DNA from: Pseudomonadota bacterium
Lineage (GTDB): Bacteria; SAR324; XYD2-FULL-50-16; JAHJRI01
DNA length: 13,674 nucleotides
Direction: 5' to 3'
NCBI GenBank assembly: GCA_022360105.1
Contig: JAKSDL010000024.1
Coordinates: forward strand, 1-13,674
Position numbers and translations under genes: made by a program
In this document: positions 6,262-13,674 of the stretch, piece by piece
Layout of the letters: each line of letters starts with the position of its first letter
Position numbering within the stretch: position 1 is the first letter of the stretch
The notes under the pieces: generated by a model
What the model saw: only the letters and a program-made list of their open reading frames with translations
Database searches by the model: none
What the model was told of the DNA's origin: nothing

Positions 6262-6344
6262 CGGCATGTTACTCTTCAAGCTGAATTCCGGCATCCGGCA
6301 CGAGGCTGGATAAGGGTTTAACGTTTTTTCCGATCAGGCACCGG

Positions 6345-7514
6345 TTAGCCTTTTTCGAAATCTGTTTCTATCGTTACCCCGCCTGAAGCCTTGCAGTTGT
6401 ATAAAATCGGATCATTCCCCGACTGGGTTTTGTAGTCGGTGGTAACTTTGCTCATGAAGTCTTCTTCATGCCCCTTTTTTACAAGTGCAACAGCGCAACC
6501 TCCAAATCCTGCTCCTGTCATTCTGGCACCGTAACAGCCTGGTGATGTCATGGCACTTTCAACGATGCAATTCAACGCTTCGGATGACACCTCAAAATCG
6601 TCTCTCAAACTTTCATGACTTTGGTACATCAATTTGCCCAAACGTTCAAATTCATTTGAGTCCATGCAGTGTGCTGCTTCTTTGACACGCTGATTTTCAC
6701 TGATAATATGTTTTGCTCGTTTATAAACCAACGGATCCATATTGGTAGAATTCTCTTCCAGCAGGTTTAAATCAGCGTTTCTCAGGTAATCAACACCCAT
6801 CACCTTGGCTGCTTTAAAACACTGTTCGCGCCGTTCATTGTATGCGGAATCCACCAGACCTCTGCGGGTATTGGTATCAAGCACGATGATGGATGAATTC
6901 TCCGGAATAGGACTGTTATGCAGCGAAAGATCAGCACAGTCAATAAGTAAAGCATGGCCTGCTCTTCCAGCGGACGAAATCATCTGGTCCATGATTCCGC
7001 AAGCCACACCTACCCACTCATTTTCGACATACCTTCCTATTTTTGCCATCTGTACGTTATCCAATTCAATGCCGGAGCACCAGGTTGCCGATTTCAGGAT
7101 CGCCATTTCCAAGGCAGCCGAAGAGGAAAGACCCGCTCCCACAGGAATGTTGCCAGCCATTACGCATTCAAACCCTGTGGGTTCAATCCGGTGCTGTTTC
7201 AGGGCCCACAAACTGCCTGATATGTATTCAACCCAGGAATGATCGCCTTTGGGTAAGGTATCCAAAGATATTGTTGCTTCCTGGTTGAAGTCGATGGAAA
7301 CGACCCTTACCTGGTTATCGCTTCTCTTTTTCAAAGCAACTGCCATATATCGATCGATAGCCATGGGCAGAACAAATCCGTTGTTGAAGTCTGTGTATTC
7401 CCCGATAATATTTACGCGACCCGGGGCTTTTGCCATGGCTTCCGGGGAATCCCCAAAGACCGATTTGAATTTTTCAATTACCTTCTTCTGAAGGGCTATT
7501 AGGCCGTTTTCCAT
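6345..7514 (-). CDS. galK: Galactokinase (GHMP kinase family)
   Basis: The 389-residue enzyme phosphorylates galactose to galactose-1-phosphate with ATP, the first Leloir step. Motifs in order: PGRVNIIGEYTDFNNG (31-46), the GHMP glycine-rich loop VGAGLSSSAALE (125-136), the catalytic Asp in GIMDQ (Asp176), NERREQC, and motif 3 RMTGAGFGGCAVAL (331-344). Length matches E. coli GalK closely. Motif 1 has Tyr40 where E. coli and human enzymes have His (GEHTD), while Arg33, Glu39 and Asp42 are kept. The frame is also open from a TTG at 7523 abutting the galT stop; ATG at 7514 is preferred. There is no clear Shine-Dalgarno, so translation is probably coupled to galT, 9 bases upstream. Confidence 0.95.
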   Translation of the reverse strand: MENGLIALQKKVIEKFKSVFGDSPEAMAKAPGRVNIIGEYTDFNNGFVLPMAIDRYMAVALKKRSDNQVRVVSIDFNQEATISLDTLPKGDHSWVEYISGSLWALKQHRIEPTGFECVMAGNIPVGAGLSSSAALEMAILKSATWCSGIELDNVQMAKIGRYVENEWVGVACGIMDQMISSAGRAGHALLIDCADLSLHNSPIPENSSIIVLDTNTRRGLVDSAYNERREQCFKAAKVMGVDYLRNADLNLLEENSTNMDPLVYKRAKHIISENQRVKEAAHCMDSNEFERLGKLMYQSHESLRDDFEVSSEALNCIVESAMTSPGCYGARMTGAGFGGCAVALVKKGHEEDFMSKVTTDYKTQSGNDPILYNCKASGGVTIETDFEKG

Positions 7515-7523
7515 AATCTGCAA

Positions 7524-8567
7524 CTATTTTTGCGAAATTTTGTAGTGGATGTCGGACTGCTTCCTAATCATTCCGGCTGCCAATTCCGGAGTTATATCTC
7601 TCTGGGCATTTCCCAGCATTTCGTATCCGACCATGAATTTCTTTACGGTCGCAGAACGAAGCAAGGGCGGGAAATAGTGAGCATGGAGTTGCCAATGCCG
7701 GTTATCATTATCGTTGTAAGGAGCCCCATGCCAGCCCATGGAATATGGGAATGATGTGTTGAAAATGTTATCGTAACGAACCAAAAGCGATTTCATGATT
7801 TCCGAAAGACCCTGTTTCTGGTTGTCATCCAGATCTTCCAAGCGCAAAACGTGTTGCTTCGGCATCAGCATCGTTTCAAAAGGCCAGATGGCCCAAAAAG
7901 GAACCAGGCAAACCCAGGTATCATTTTCAACGACAATTCGATCCTTGTAGTTCAGTTCTGCTTCCAGGTAATCTAATAACAAAAGAGTGCCTTTGTTTTT
8001 CAGATACTCTGCCTGTTTAAGATCTTCCTTCCTTGGTTCTTCGGGTAGGTAACTGCTGGCCCAAATTTGACCGTGGGGATGAGCGTTGGAACATCCCATG
8101 ATTTCGCCCTTGTTTTCAAATATCTGCACCCATTGATAGGTGGAACCCAATTCTTTGGCCTGCTCCTGCCAGACATCAATAACAGACCTGATGTCGGAGC
8201 TTTCCATTTCTGCCAGGGTCAAATCATGCCGATTGGAAAAACAGATCACCCGACAAGTTCCTGAAACTGTTTCAGTTTTGAACAAATCGGAAACGGAATG
8301 GTCAGCTTTCGCAGTATCAGTTTTCAAAGCGGGGAAATCATTGGTAAAAACAAGTGTGTGTTGATAGTCGGGATTTACTTCCCCGTTTGCCCGGGTATTA
8401 CCCGGACAAAGATAACAGGATTCCTCATACTGTTTCTTTGTTGCAGAATCTGTTGCTTCTTTTTTACCTTCCCAGGGTCTTCCCGTTCGTTGGGGTGAAA
8501 GAAGCAACCACTCTCCCGTGAGTGGATTTAATCGTCTGTGGGGAATTTCCGATGTCTTAAATTCCAA
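7524..8567 (-). CDS. galT: Galactose-1-phosphate uridylyltransferase, class I
   Basis: The 347-residue enzyme exchanges galactose-1-phosphate and UDP-glucose for UDP-galactose and glucose-1-phosphate. It has the N-terminal HRRLNPLTGEW, zinc ligands Cys51, Cys54 (CYLC), His114 and His163, the active-site triad HPHGQ (163-167, His165 being the uridylylated nucleophile), and the second metal site His280, HWQLHAH (His295, His297) with an expected Glu near 181. The C-terminus (PPLLRSATVKKFMVGYEML) is nearly family consensus. Length equals E. coli GalT within one residue. The start is TTG, with AAGGA about five bases upstream and no usable ATG before the conserved N-terminus. It lies 24 bp after the repressor gene and directly abuts galK. 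Confidence 0.96.
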   Translation of the reverse strand: MEFKTSEIPHRRLNPLTGEWLLLSPQRTGRPWEGKKEATDSATKKQYEESCYLCPGNTRANGEVNPDYQHTLVFTNDFPALKTDTAKADHSVSDLFKTETVSGTCRVICFSNRHDLTLAEMESSDIRSVIDVWQEQAKELGSTYQWVQIFENKGEIMGCSNAHPHGQIWASSYLPEEPRKEDLKQAEYLKNKGTLLLLDYLEAELNYKDRIVVENDTWVCLVPFWAIWPFETMLMPKQHVLRLEDLDDNQKQGLSEIMKSLLVRYDNIFNTSFPYSMGWHGAPYNDNDNRHWQLHAHYFPPLLRSATVKKFMVGYEMLGNAQRDITPELAAGMIRKQSDIHYKISQK

Positions 8568-8591
8568 AATTTTCCTTTTTCTAACATCTGA

Positions 8592-9599
8592 TTATGAAGA
8601 TTTTCTTATAATCAATTGGGTCTGGTACTCTTTTATAACTGGTGCCGGATTCTTTTCATCGCTGTGAATCTGCTCCAACAATAAGCTGGCAGCGGTCTTT
8701 CCAATTTCATACGATGGTTGGTTGACCGTTGTCAGTGGCGGTTCCAAAAGAGCCGAGATCGGATTGTTGGAAAAACCAACCAGGGCCATATCTTCAGGTA
8801 TTTTTAGCTTTTTGTCTTTCAATATCGAATAAACACCAATGGCAACAGGATCATTGACGGCAAAAACAGCATCCGGCCTTATTGATAGGGAAAGTAGTCT
8901 TTTTATTCCGGCCTTTCCGTCGTTTTCCCGAAATCCTCCTTCGACCACCAATTCAGGCGTGAAAGGAAGATCGTGCTGCTCAAGGGCATCCCTGTACCCG
9001 AGAAACCTATCCCTGCCGATTGAAATGGTTGAAGGACCTGCGATATGGGCGATACGCTTGTATCCTTTTTCAGCAAGATGGCTAACTGCATCGTAGGCTC
9101 CCTGGTAATCATTGACGATCACCTGGCTTCCTTTGATGCTGTCGTTAATCCGATCAAAAAAAACAATGGGAATACCTCGTTTGTGCAATATGTCAAAATG
9201 CGTACCTGCCGTAGTGGTCTGGGAAATCGAGATTAACAGCCCTGCCACCCTGTTGGAGACCAGTGCCCTAAGATTGATTTCTTCTCGCCGGCAGTCCTCA
9301 TTGGATTGACAAACCATGATTGTAAAATCGGAGCGATAGGTAACTTCTTCAATGCCGCTAATGGCGGAGGAAAAATAGTGATGTCGTATTTCCGGGACAA
9401 TGATTCCGATGGTATTGGTTTTCCGGCTTTTTAGCCCCTGAGCCAATGAATCCGGGAAATAGTCGAGTCGCTCAGCGGCTTCGATGACCCGATGCTTGGT
9501 CTTTTTGCTGATATCAGGGTGGTCGCGCAACGCCCTGGATACAGTGGAAGGCGAGATTTTTAACTCGTTGGCAATGTCTACAATGGTTGCTCTGGACAT
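8592..9599 (-). CDS. LacI/GalR-family transcriptional repressor, probably of the gal operon
   Basis: From the ATG at 9599 the protein has 335 residues. The N-terminal helix-turn-helix (TIVDIANELKISPSTVSRAL, residues 5-24) is canonical, followed by the hinge segment LAQGLKSRKTNTIGIIVP, then a periplasmic-binding-protein-like sugar-sensing domain with the usual RGIPIVFFDR, GYKRIAHIAG, RFLGYRDAL, AVNDPVAIG and PLTTVNQP stretches. The frame is also open from a TTG at 9623; MSRATIVDIA fits the family N-terminus better, although neither start has a good ribosome site. A LacI-type operator lies 50 bases upstream of the ATG, so autoregulation and control of downstream galT-galK are inferred. The inducer is unknown, probably galactose or a galactoside. 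Confidence 0.93.
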   Translation of the reverse strand: MSRATIVDIANELKISPSTVSRALRDHPDISKKTKHRVIEAAERLDYFPDSLAQGLKSRKTNTIGIIVPEIRHHYFSSAISGIEEVTYRSDFTIMVCQSNEDCRREEINLRALVSNRVAGLLISISQTTTAGTHFDILHKRGIPIVFFDRINDSIKGSQVIVNDYQGAYDAVSHLAEKGYKRIAHIAGPSTISIGRDRFLGYRDALEQHDLPFTPELVVEGGFRENDGKAGIKRLLSLSIRPDAVFAVNDPVAIGVYSILKDKKLKIPEDMALVGFSNNPISALLEPPLTTVNQPSYEIGKTAASLLLEQIHSDEKNPAPVIKEYQTQLIIRKSS

Positions 9600-9648
9600 T
9601 CCGTTTTTTTTGAACTTTTCCAAGAAAATAGTTCACGCAAAGGTTGCC

Positions 9649-9660
9649 GCAAACGTTTGC
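9649..9660. promoter_or_regulatory. LacI-family operator
   Basis: GCAAACGTTTGC is a perfect 12-bp palindrome with the central CG that LacI/GalR regulators recognise through their hinge helix. It sits about 16 bases downstream of the -10 element of the repressor promoter, a standard blocking position. A degenerate half-like site GCAAAGGTTGC (9637-9647) follows directly. No equally good site was seen in front of the ABC importer. Confidence 0.75.
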
Positions 9661-9675
9661 ATAGATCCAGATCAA

Positions 9676-9704
9676 TTTTTAGAGAGTAGTCCCCGGTTTG
9701 TCAA
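9676..9704 (-). promoter_or_regulatory. Sigma-70-type promoter of the repressor-galT-galK operon
   Basis: On the minus strand a consensus -35 TTGACA (9699-9704) is followed, after exactly 17 bp, by TAAAAA (9676-9681), a 4/6 match to the -10. Transcription would start near 9669, giving a leader of about 70 bases that includes the operator. Confidence 0.65.
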
Positions 9705-9804
9705 TATAAAAAATAAACGGGTCGTCTTAACACGAGACAGCCTGTTTCAAAAAAGCGGGTTCGACCAGTCGCTCTTGCTGACTTAAACGGTTATTTAATG
9801 AAGG

Positions 9805-9834
9805 TTGTAATAATTGAGTCAATCATCGCATAAT
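9805..9834 (+). promoter_or_regulatory. Promoter of the kef operon with an embedded palindrome
   Basis: TTGTAA (9805-9810) and CATAAT (9829-9834) are separated by 18 bp and lie 30 bases before the first Kef gene. Between them is an 11-nt perfect inverted repeat ATTGAGTCAAT (9813-9823), a position from which a bound regulator would occlude RNA polymerase or realign the promoter. No regulator gene for it is evident nearby. Confidence 0.45.
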
Positions 9835-9863
9835 AGTTGTAAATCCAAAACAGGAGTTTATCT

Positions 9864-10448
9864 ATGAAGGTGTTGATTGAGTTTGCCCATCCCGCCCTGC
9901 AAAAATCCCGCGTCAATAAATTACTTATATCGGCAGCAGCCGAAACAGAAGGAATCACAATAAATGATCTGTATGAAAATTACCCTGATTTTCATATTGA
10001 TGTTCCCAGGGAACAACAATTGTTGCTCCATCATGATGTGATTGTCTTTCAGCATCCCTTTTACTGGTACAGTTGCCCGGCTTTGCTAAAAGAGTGGCAG
10101 GATCTGGTTTTGGAACATGGATTTGCCTATGGCAGCACCGGCAATGCGCTGAGGGGCAAGATCATGCTTTCGGTCATTTCAACCGGCGGTAACAAATCAT
10201 CATATCAATCTGGCGGACATAATCAGCATGAAATAAAATCACTCCTGCTTCCTTTTTCTCAGACAGCAAACCTTTGTGGGATGACCTACCTCGCACCATT
10301 CTTGGTTCAGGGGACGCATTCTCTTTCAACAAAAGACGATATTCCGGAATATGGCAAACAATACAAAAAACTTCTGGAACTGATCCGGGAAGATAGACTT
10401 GACATTGAGAAAGCAAAAAGTGTTGAGGAACTAAACTCACTTATATAG
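9864..10448 (+). CDS. KefF/KefG-like NAD(P)H oxidoreductase, ancillary subunit of the K+ efflux system
   Basis: The 194-residue flavodoxin-fold protein (NAD(P)H dehydrogenase quinone family) has the FMN-site start FAHPALQKSRVN, LYENYPDFHID (37-47), and the conserved block QHPFYWYSCPALLKEWQD (63-80) followed by HGFAYG, LRGK and STGG. In E. coli, KefF and KefG bind the cytoplasmic domain of KefC and KefB and are needed for full efflux activity. By recalled sequence it resembles KefG (FQHP-Y-YSCPALLKEW) somewhat more than KefF, so no symbol is assigned. A good CAGGAG lies seven bases before the ATG. The antiporter gene starts eight bases after its stop, marking a two-gene operon transcribed away from the gal repressor. 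Confidence 0.9.
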   Translation: MKVLIEFAHPALQKSRVNKLLISAAAETEGITINDLYENYPDFHIDVPREQQLLLHHDVIVFQHPFYWYSCPALLKEWQDLVLEHGFAYGSTGNALRGKIMLSVISTGGNKSSYQSGGHNQHEIKSLLLPFSQTANLCGMTYLAPFLVQGTHSLSTKDDIPEYGKQYKKLLELIREDRLDIEKAKSVEELNSLI

Positions 10449-10456
10449 AGGACGTT

Positions 10457-12337
10457 ATGCACGGTGGAAGTATCATATCGCAAGCATTAATTTATCTGAT
10501 TGCAGCTGTACTCTCCGTCCCGGTTGCTAAACGCTTAGGACTGGGATCCGTATTGGGGTACTTGTTGGCAGGTGTGTTTATCGGACCTTTTCTTTTGGGA
10601 TTTATTGGAAAAGAACAGCATGAAATCATGTCATTTGCCGAATTGGGAGTGATCATGATGCTGTTTTTAATCGGTTTGGAGCTAAAGCCAAAATTGCTCT
10701 GGAAAATGAGAAATTCCATTCTGGGGATGGGCGGTCTGCAGGTGCTGCTAACGGCTCTTTTGATTTCCGGAATTGGAGTAGCAATGGGATTACCTGTCAA
10801 TGAGGGCATTGCTGTCGGACTGGCTCTTTCGTTAAGTTCCACTGCTATTGTACTGCAGACATTTCAGGAAAAGGGACTAATAAAAACTCCCGGCGGTCAA
10901 TCCGGATTTTCGATTCTGTTGTTTCAGGATATCGCCGTGATCCCCATCATTGCCATTTTGCCCTTGTTAGCACTGAACACAGGTGGGGTGGTTGATGATC
11001 ATGGTCACGGTTTATCGGGTTGGCAGCAGGCATTGGCGATTCTGTTGTTTGTGGGTATTGCCATTGTTTTGAATAAATTTGTGGTGCGGTGGATATTTAG
11101 ATTTATAGCAGAAACCAAATTACGGGAGATATTTACAGCTTTTGCCTTGTTAATGGTACTAGGCATTGCCTTTCTCATGGGGCAGGTCGGCTTGTCTCCG
11201 GCCCTGGGAACCTTCGTTGCCGGTGTAGTATTGGCAGATAACGAGTACCGTCACGAACTGGAAAGCGTGATCGATCCTTTCAAAGCTCTGCTGCTGGGCT
11301 TGTTTTTCATATCGGTGGGAGCAAGCATTAATTTTGCCTTGGTAGTGGAACGACCCGGGGACATCGCATTGCTGGTTTTCATTTTAATTGCCACCAAATG
11401 CCTGGTGCTGATGGTGTTGTCCAGATTGTTCAAGCATGACTGGTCGCAAAACCTGCTGGTTTCGCTGAGTCTGGCACAAGGTGGGGAATTTGCTTTTGTA
11501 CTTTTTGGATTTGCTTTACAGCAGAATGTTTTGCCGGAAGGCATTGTGAATCTTTTAATCGTTATTGTCGCCCTTTCCATGCTGATTACGCCGATTCTGA
11601 TGATTCTGAACGAAAAAGTGTTGCAACCCATGTTTCAAAAAGAAGAGCCGGATTTACCTCCGGATGAGATTAAAAATGAGGAAAATGAAGTGATCATAGC
11701 GGGGTTTGGTCGCTTTGGTCAGGTCGTGGGAAGATTGCTAAATGCGAACAAAATTGGGACCACGGTGTTGGATCATAATCCCACGCATATTGATATGGTT
11801 CGTAAATTTGGATTCAAAGTGTTTTACGGTGATGCTTCTCGATTAGACCTGCTTGAGGCAGCCGGCATTGGCAGGGTCAAACTGTTTGTATTGGCAATCG
11901 ATGATGCGGAAACTTCTCTGGAAATCGCTGCTACGGTTAAAGAACACTATCCAAATGTTCGAATACTGGCCAGAGCATTTGATAGAAGTCACCTCTACGA
12001 TCTTCTGCGGCTGGGTATTGAGGACGTTTTCCGGGAGACCTTTGCAGCGTCCGTAGAAATGGGAACCCAGGCCCTACGCCATTTTGGATTTAGGGCATAC
12101 CAGGCCAAACGATCCGCTTTGATTTTTCAAAAACATGACCACGATATGATTGATGAACTGCATAACCTCTGGGAGGACAGAAAAAACTACCTAATCAGAG
12201 CTCGTCAATCCAGGGAGGACCTGGAGCAGATTTTAGGCAAGGAACAATTATACACACACAACGAAGATGAAGAAAGAGCTTGGGATACGAGTTCTCTCTC
12301 AAAAGATGCGGATAAACTGGGTGTTGAAACTGTATGA
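10457..12337 (+). CDS. kefC: Glutathione-regulated-type K+/H+ antiporter (KefB/KefC)
   Basis: The 626-residue protein combines a CPA2 sodium/proton-exchanger-like membrane domain (about 12 helices, residues 6-385, with the ion-site FQDIA at 156-160 and the HELESVIDPFKA loop at 266-277) and a cytoplasmic RCK/TrkA-N domain starting at EVIIAGFGRFGQVVGR (411-426), with VLDHNP and KVFYGDASRLDLLEAAG. It lets K+ out and H+ in when electrophile-glutathione adducts bind, acidifying the cytoplasm for protection. The Rossmann part resembles E. coli KefC; the membrane loop and the C-terminal tail (ARQSREDLEQILGKE) are closer to KefB, so the symbol is approximate. AGAGGA precedes the ATG. Length is close to the 620 residues of E. 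coli KefC. Confidence 0.94.
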   Translation: MHGGSIISQALIYLIAAVLSVPVAKRLGLGSVLGYLLAGVFIGPFLLGFIGKEQHEIMSFAELGVIMMLFLIGLELKPKLLWKMRNSILGMGGLQVLLTALLISGIGVAMGLPVNEGIAVGLALSLSSTAIVLQTFQEKGLIKTPGGQSGFSILLFQDIAVIPIIAILPLLALNTGGVVDDHGHGLSGWQQALAILLFVGIAIVLNKFVVRWIFRFIAETKLREIFTAFALLMVLGIAFLMGQVGLSPALGTFVAGVVLADNEYRHELESVIDPFKALLLGLFFISVGASINFALVVERPGDIALLVFILIATKCLVLMVLSRLFKHDWSQNLLVSLSLAQGGEFAFVLFGFALQQNVLPEGIVNLLIVIVALSMLITPILMILNEKVLQPMFQKEEPDLPPDEIKNEENEVIIAGFGRFGQVVGRLLNANKIGTTVLDHNPTHIDMVRKFGFKVFYGDASRLDLLEAAGIGRVKLFVLAIDDAETSLEIAATVKEHYPNVRILARAFDRSHLYDLLRLGIEDVFRETFAASVEMGTQALRHFGFRAYQAKRSALIFQKHDHDMIDELHNLWEDRKNYLIRARQSREDLEQILGKEQLYTHNEDEERAWDTSSLSKDADKLGVETV

Positions 12338-12362
12338 TTGGACCTGGCCTGGAGACTAGCTT

Positions 12363-13673
12363 TTACTTGATGTCCTCCAGGTTCAATCCGTGATTTTTGC
12401 CTATTTCGACAATTTTACAGCGACATATAACTGCTTCATCTATCAACTTTTGCTTAGGAGATATTTTCTGGAACTCAGGTTCATTTTCCCTGGGTTTCGT
12501 ATCGATAGTGCAATTGTATATGATTTTTCCAAGACAAATATATGCCTGTTTTAAAACAAGCTTGTATGCTGCAGGAGCAAAGAGTATCGGCTCTTCCGAG
12601 CATAAAGCAATCCAGGCAATTCTAAGGATCTGATCGGCATGCCACTTAGTGGATACTTCTTCCCCGACATGCGTTTTGATGGTTTCAAGAGTAAAATCAT
12701 ACATGGTCTGCATTATTTTTTTCTGATCTTCCAAATTGCCCAATGCCAATGCTGTTTTATATTCCGTTACGTAGATTGAGGTCATCACCACCCGTTTCCT
12801 CATTTCCAGATTGGTAGTCACTTCAGGAATAAGTCCCAGAATTTTTTCCACCAGCTTTTTGGCGTTAAAGAGTGGAACCTTTGCCAGCAAAAGAAGCGTT
12901 GTCATCAGAACCACAATAATATTATTTGCATTCATTTTGTGCAGAATGAGTTTACCCGGTTCTTTTTCGAGCGCATGACCAGCCTCCTTAATGGTTTTCT
13001 CGGTAAAATTCTCTACAGCGTAGCTGGAACCAGCCAGTTTTCTGCTGAGCACCTTAAAGGGTTCCAGTTCCTCTCTTTTGATTGTTAGTGCCATGACTTT
13101 GATTTTTGCCGTGTAGAGCTCCTCAATCGTTTTTTTGAATTGCTTGTTGTCATGATGAACCAATTCATAATGCTTATAATTAATCATACGGCTGAGCGTA
13201 TTCAGGAACTCATTGTAGATCTGAATAAACCAATTGATATTGTAAAGACTGGTACTGCCGTTTAGTACAGCAAACATCATTTCCTGCAGGGATTTTTTTA
13301 AATTTTTGAAACGGTTCTCATCCATCTTTTGTGTTGCCATTTCGCTGACGCCGCCATAATTGGATGGATTGGAAGTCTCGTTGAAAAGATAGATAGCGCG
13401 CAAGGAGTGTAGATCCGACTGATTATCATATCTCAAAAGGTTTTTATTGATTTCCTTGCGTGGATCGTTTGATCTCCTTTCAATATAAGAATTAAGCGAA
13501 TGGCGACAATTGGCAATCATCGACTTAATTTGCTCCGACTCTTCCTTTTTCCTGAAATTAAACCATTTCTTTTTTGGTTCACGATACTTTAATCCTTTTA
13601 GGAAGTCGGGAGTAGCCGGAATGCTATTGATTAGTATCTCCGATTTTTCTATTAGATCCCGGATGACGCTTTG
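12363..13673 (-). CDS. Large hypothetical protein, N-terminus beyond the window
   Basis: The frame is open from the right edge of the window to TAA at 12363-12365, giving at least 436 residues; the first internal ATG (13520) is probably not the start because the 51 codons before it are also open and of the same lysine/glutamate-rich character. I do not recognise a family. The visible protein is mostly alpha-helical, basic, with a lysine/arginine-rich stretch near the left end (KYREPKKKWFNFRKKEE), a hydrophobic run NNIIVVLMTTLLLLAKVPLF in the middle that could be one membrane helix or a buried helix, and several Cys near the end (ALCSEEP, AYICLG, AVICRCK). It converges with the antiporter gene with 25 bp between stops. 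No catalytic motif is apparent. Confidence 0.75.
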   Translation of the reverse strand, partial: QSVIRDLIEKSEILINSIPATPDFLKGLKYREPKKKWFNFRKKEESEQIKSMIANCRHSLNSYIERRSNDPRKEINKNLLRYDNQSDLHSLRAIYLFNETSNPSNYGGVSEMATQKMDENRFKNLKKSLQEMMFAVLNGSTSLYNINWFIQIYNEFLNTLSRMINYKHYELVHHDNKQFKKTIEELYTAKIKVMALTIKREELEPFKVLSRKLAGSSYAVENFTEKTIKEAGHALEKEPGKLILHKMNANNIIVVLMTTLLLLAKVPLFNAKKLVEKILGLIPEVTTNLEMRKRVVMTSIYVTEYKTALALGNLEDQKKIMQTMYDFTLETIKTHVGEEVSTKWHADQILRIAWIALCSEEPILFAPAAYKLVLKQAYICLGKIIYNCTIDTKPRENEPEFQKISPKQKLIDEAVICRCKIVEIGKNHGLNLEDIK

Positions 13674-13674
13674 G

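Larger units (their letters stand above)
5838..6344 (-). other. 507-bp regulatory gap between galK and the ABC operon
   Basis: No gene longer than a few codons is supported. In minus-strand order it holds an inverted repeat with a central perfect palindrome (6194-6261), a 10-bp palindrome ACTTCGAAGT (6175-6184), a weak promoter-like pair TTGGTT (6130-6135) and TATTAA (6107-6112) with 17-bp spacing, a 9-bp hairpin (6057-6092), T-rich tracts near 6021-6044, and a perfect Shine-Dalgarno with a six-codon frame (5908-5941). This is where the importer promoter should lie, and galK transcription should end, but neither is certain. The long gap and the palindromes argue that the importer can be transcribed separately from galTK. 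Confidence 0.5.

Noticed and set aside
6316..6328. AAAACGTTAAA-like site after galK as a second LacI operator
   Set aside because: Only the AAACGTT core is shared with the site at 9649-9660, symmetry is poor, and it is nearly 500 bases from the importer start.
9484..9786. 100-codon plus-strand reading frame across the repressor start
   Set aside because: It is antisense to the helix-turn-helix region and crosses the operator and promoter of the repressor.
12348..12381. CCTGGAG/CTCCAGG inverted repeat as a bidirectional terminator between the convergent genes
   Set aside because: The stem is only 7 bp with a 20-base loop and no T-tract follows on either strand.

Overview
The window comes from a Gram-negative bacterium: a solute-binding protein with a cleavable Sec signal and no lipobox, and a Kef-type potassium efflux pair. 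Base composition is moderate. Protein-level resemblance together with many small dispersed palindromes in the gaps suggests a Calditrichota/KSB1/FCB-like environmental lineage, but this is a weak inference and no marker gene is present.

Layout: (1) 1-190, the tail of an unidentified + strand gene and a strong intrinsic terminator. (2) 239-309, a REP-like double hairpin, then two overlapping + strand genes (397-991): a 68-aa protein and a MNT-type nucleotidyltransferase, a toxin-antitoxin-like pair. (3) 992-1397, a gene-free stretch with three evenly spaced 22-nt palindromes. (4) 1398-5837, minus strand, a complete carbohydrate ABC importer: binding protein, two permeases, ATPase. The ATPase gene is separated from the permeases by 237 bp full of hairpins and is bracketed by two inverted copies of one repeat. 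(5) 5838-6344, a 507-bp gap with several palindromes. (6) 6345-9599, minus strand, galK, galT and a LacI/GalR-type repressor gene, in transcription order repressor-galT-galK. (7) 9600-9863, a divergent control region with a well-formed promoter and a perfect LacI-type operator for the repressor-gal operon, and a promoter for the opposite operon. (8) 9864-12337, + strand, a KefF/KefG-like quinone-oxidoreductase-type subunit and a KefB/KefC potassium/proton antiporter. (9) 12363-window end, minus strand, a large unrecognised helical protein whose ORF stays open to the right edge.

How it fits together: the importer probably brings in a galactose-containing sugar; galactokinase makes galactose-1-phosphate and GalT exchanges it with UDP-glucose. 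galE, an aldose epimerase and a glycosidase are not in the window. The repressor most likely controls itself and galTK through the operator at 9649-9660. The Kef pair normally protects against electrophiles such as methylglyoxal; a link to sugar catabolism is only inferred from adjacency. The most unusual aspect is the density of different small palindromic elements, several placed at operon joints, plus an unusual Tyr in the galactokinase GExTD motif and a perfect Shine-Dalgarno driving a six-codon leader ahead of the importer.
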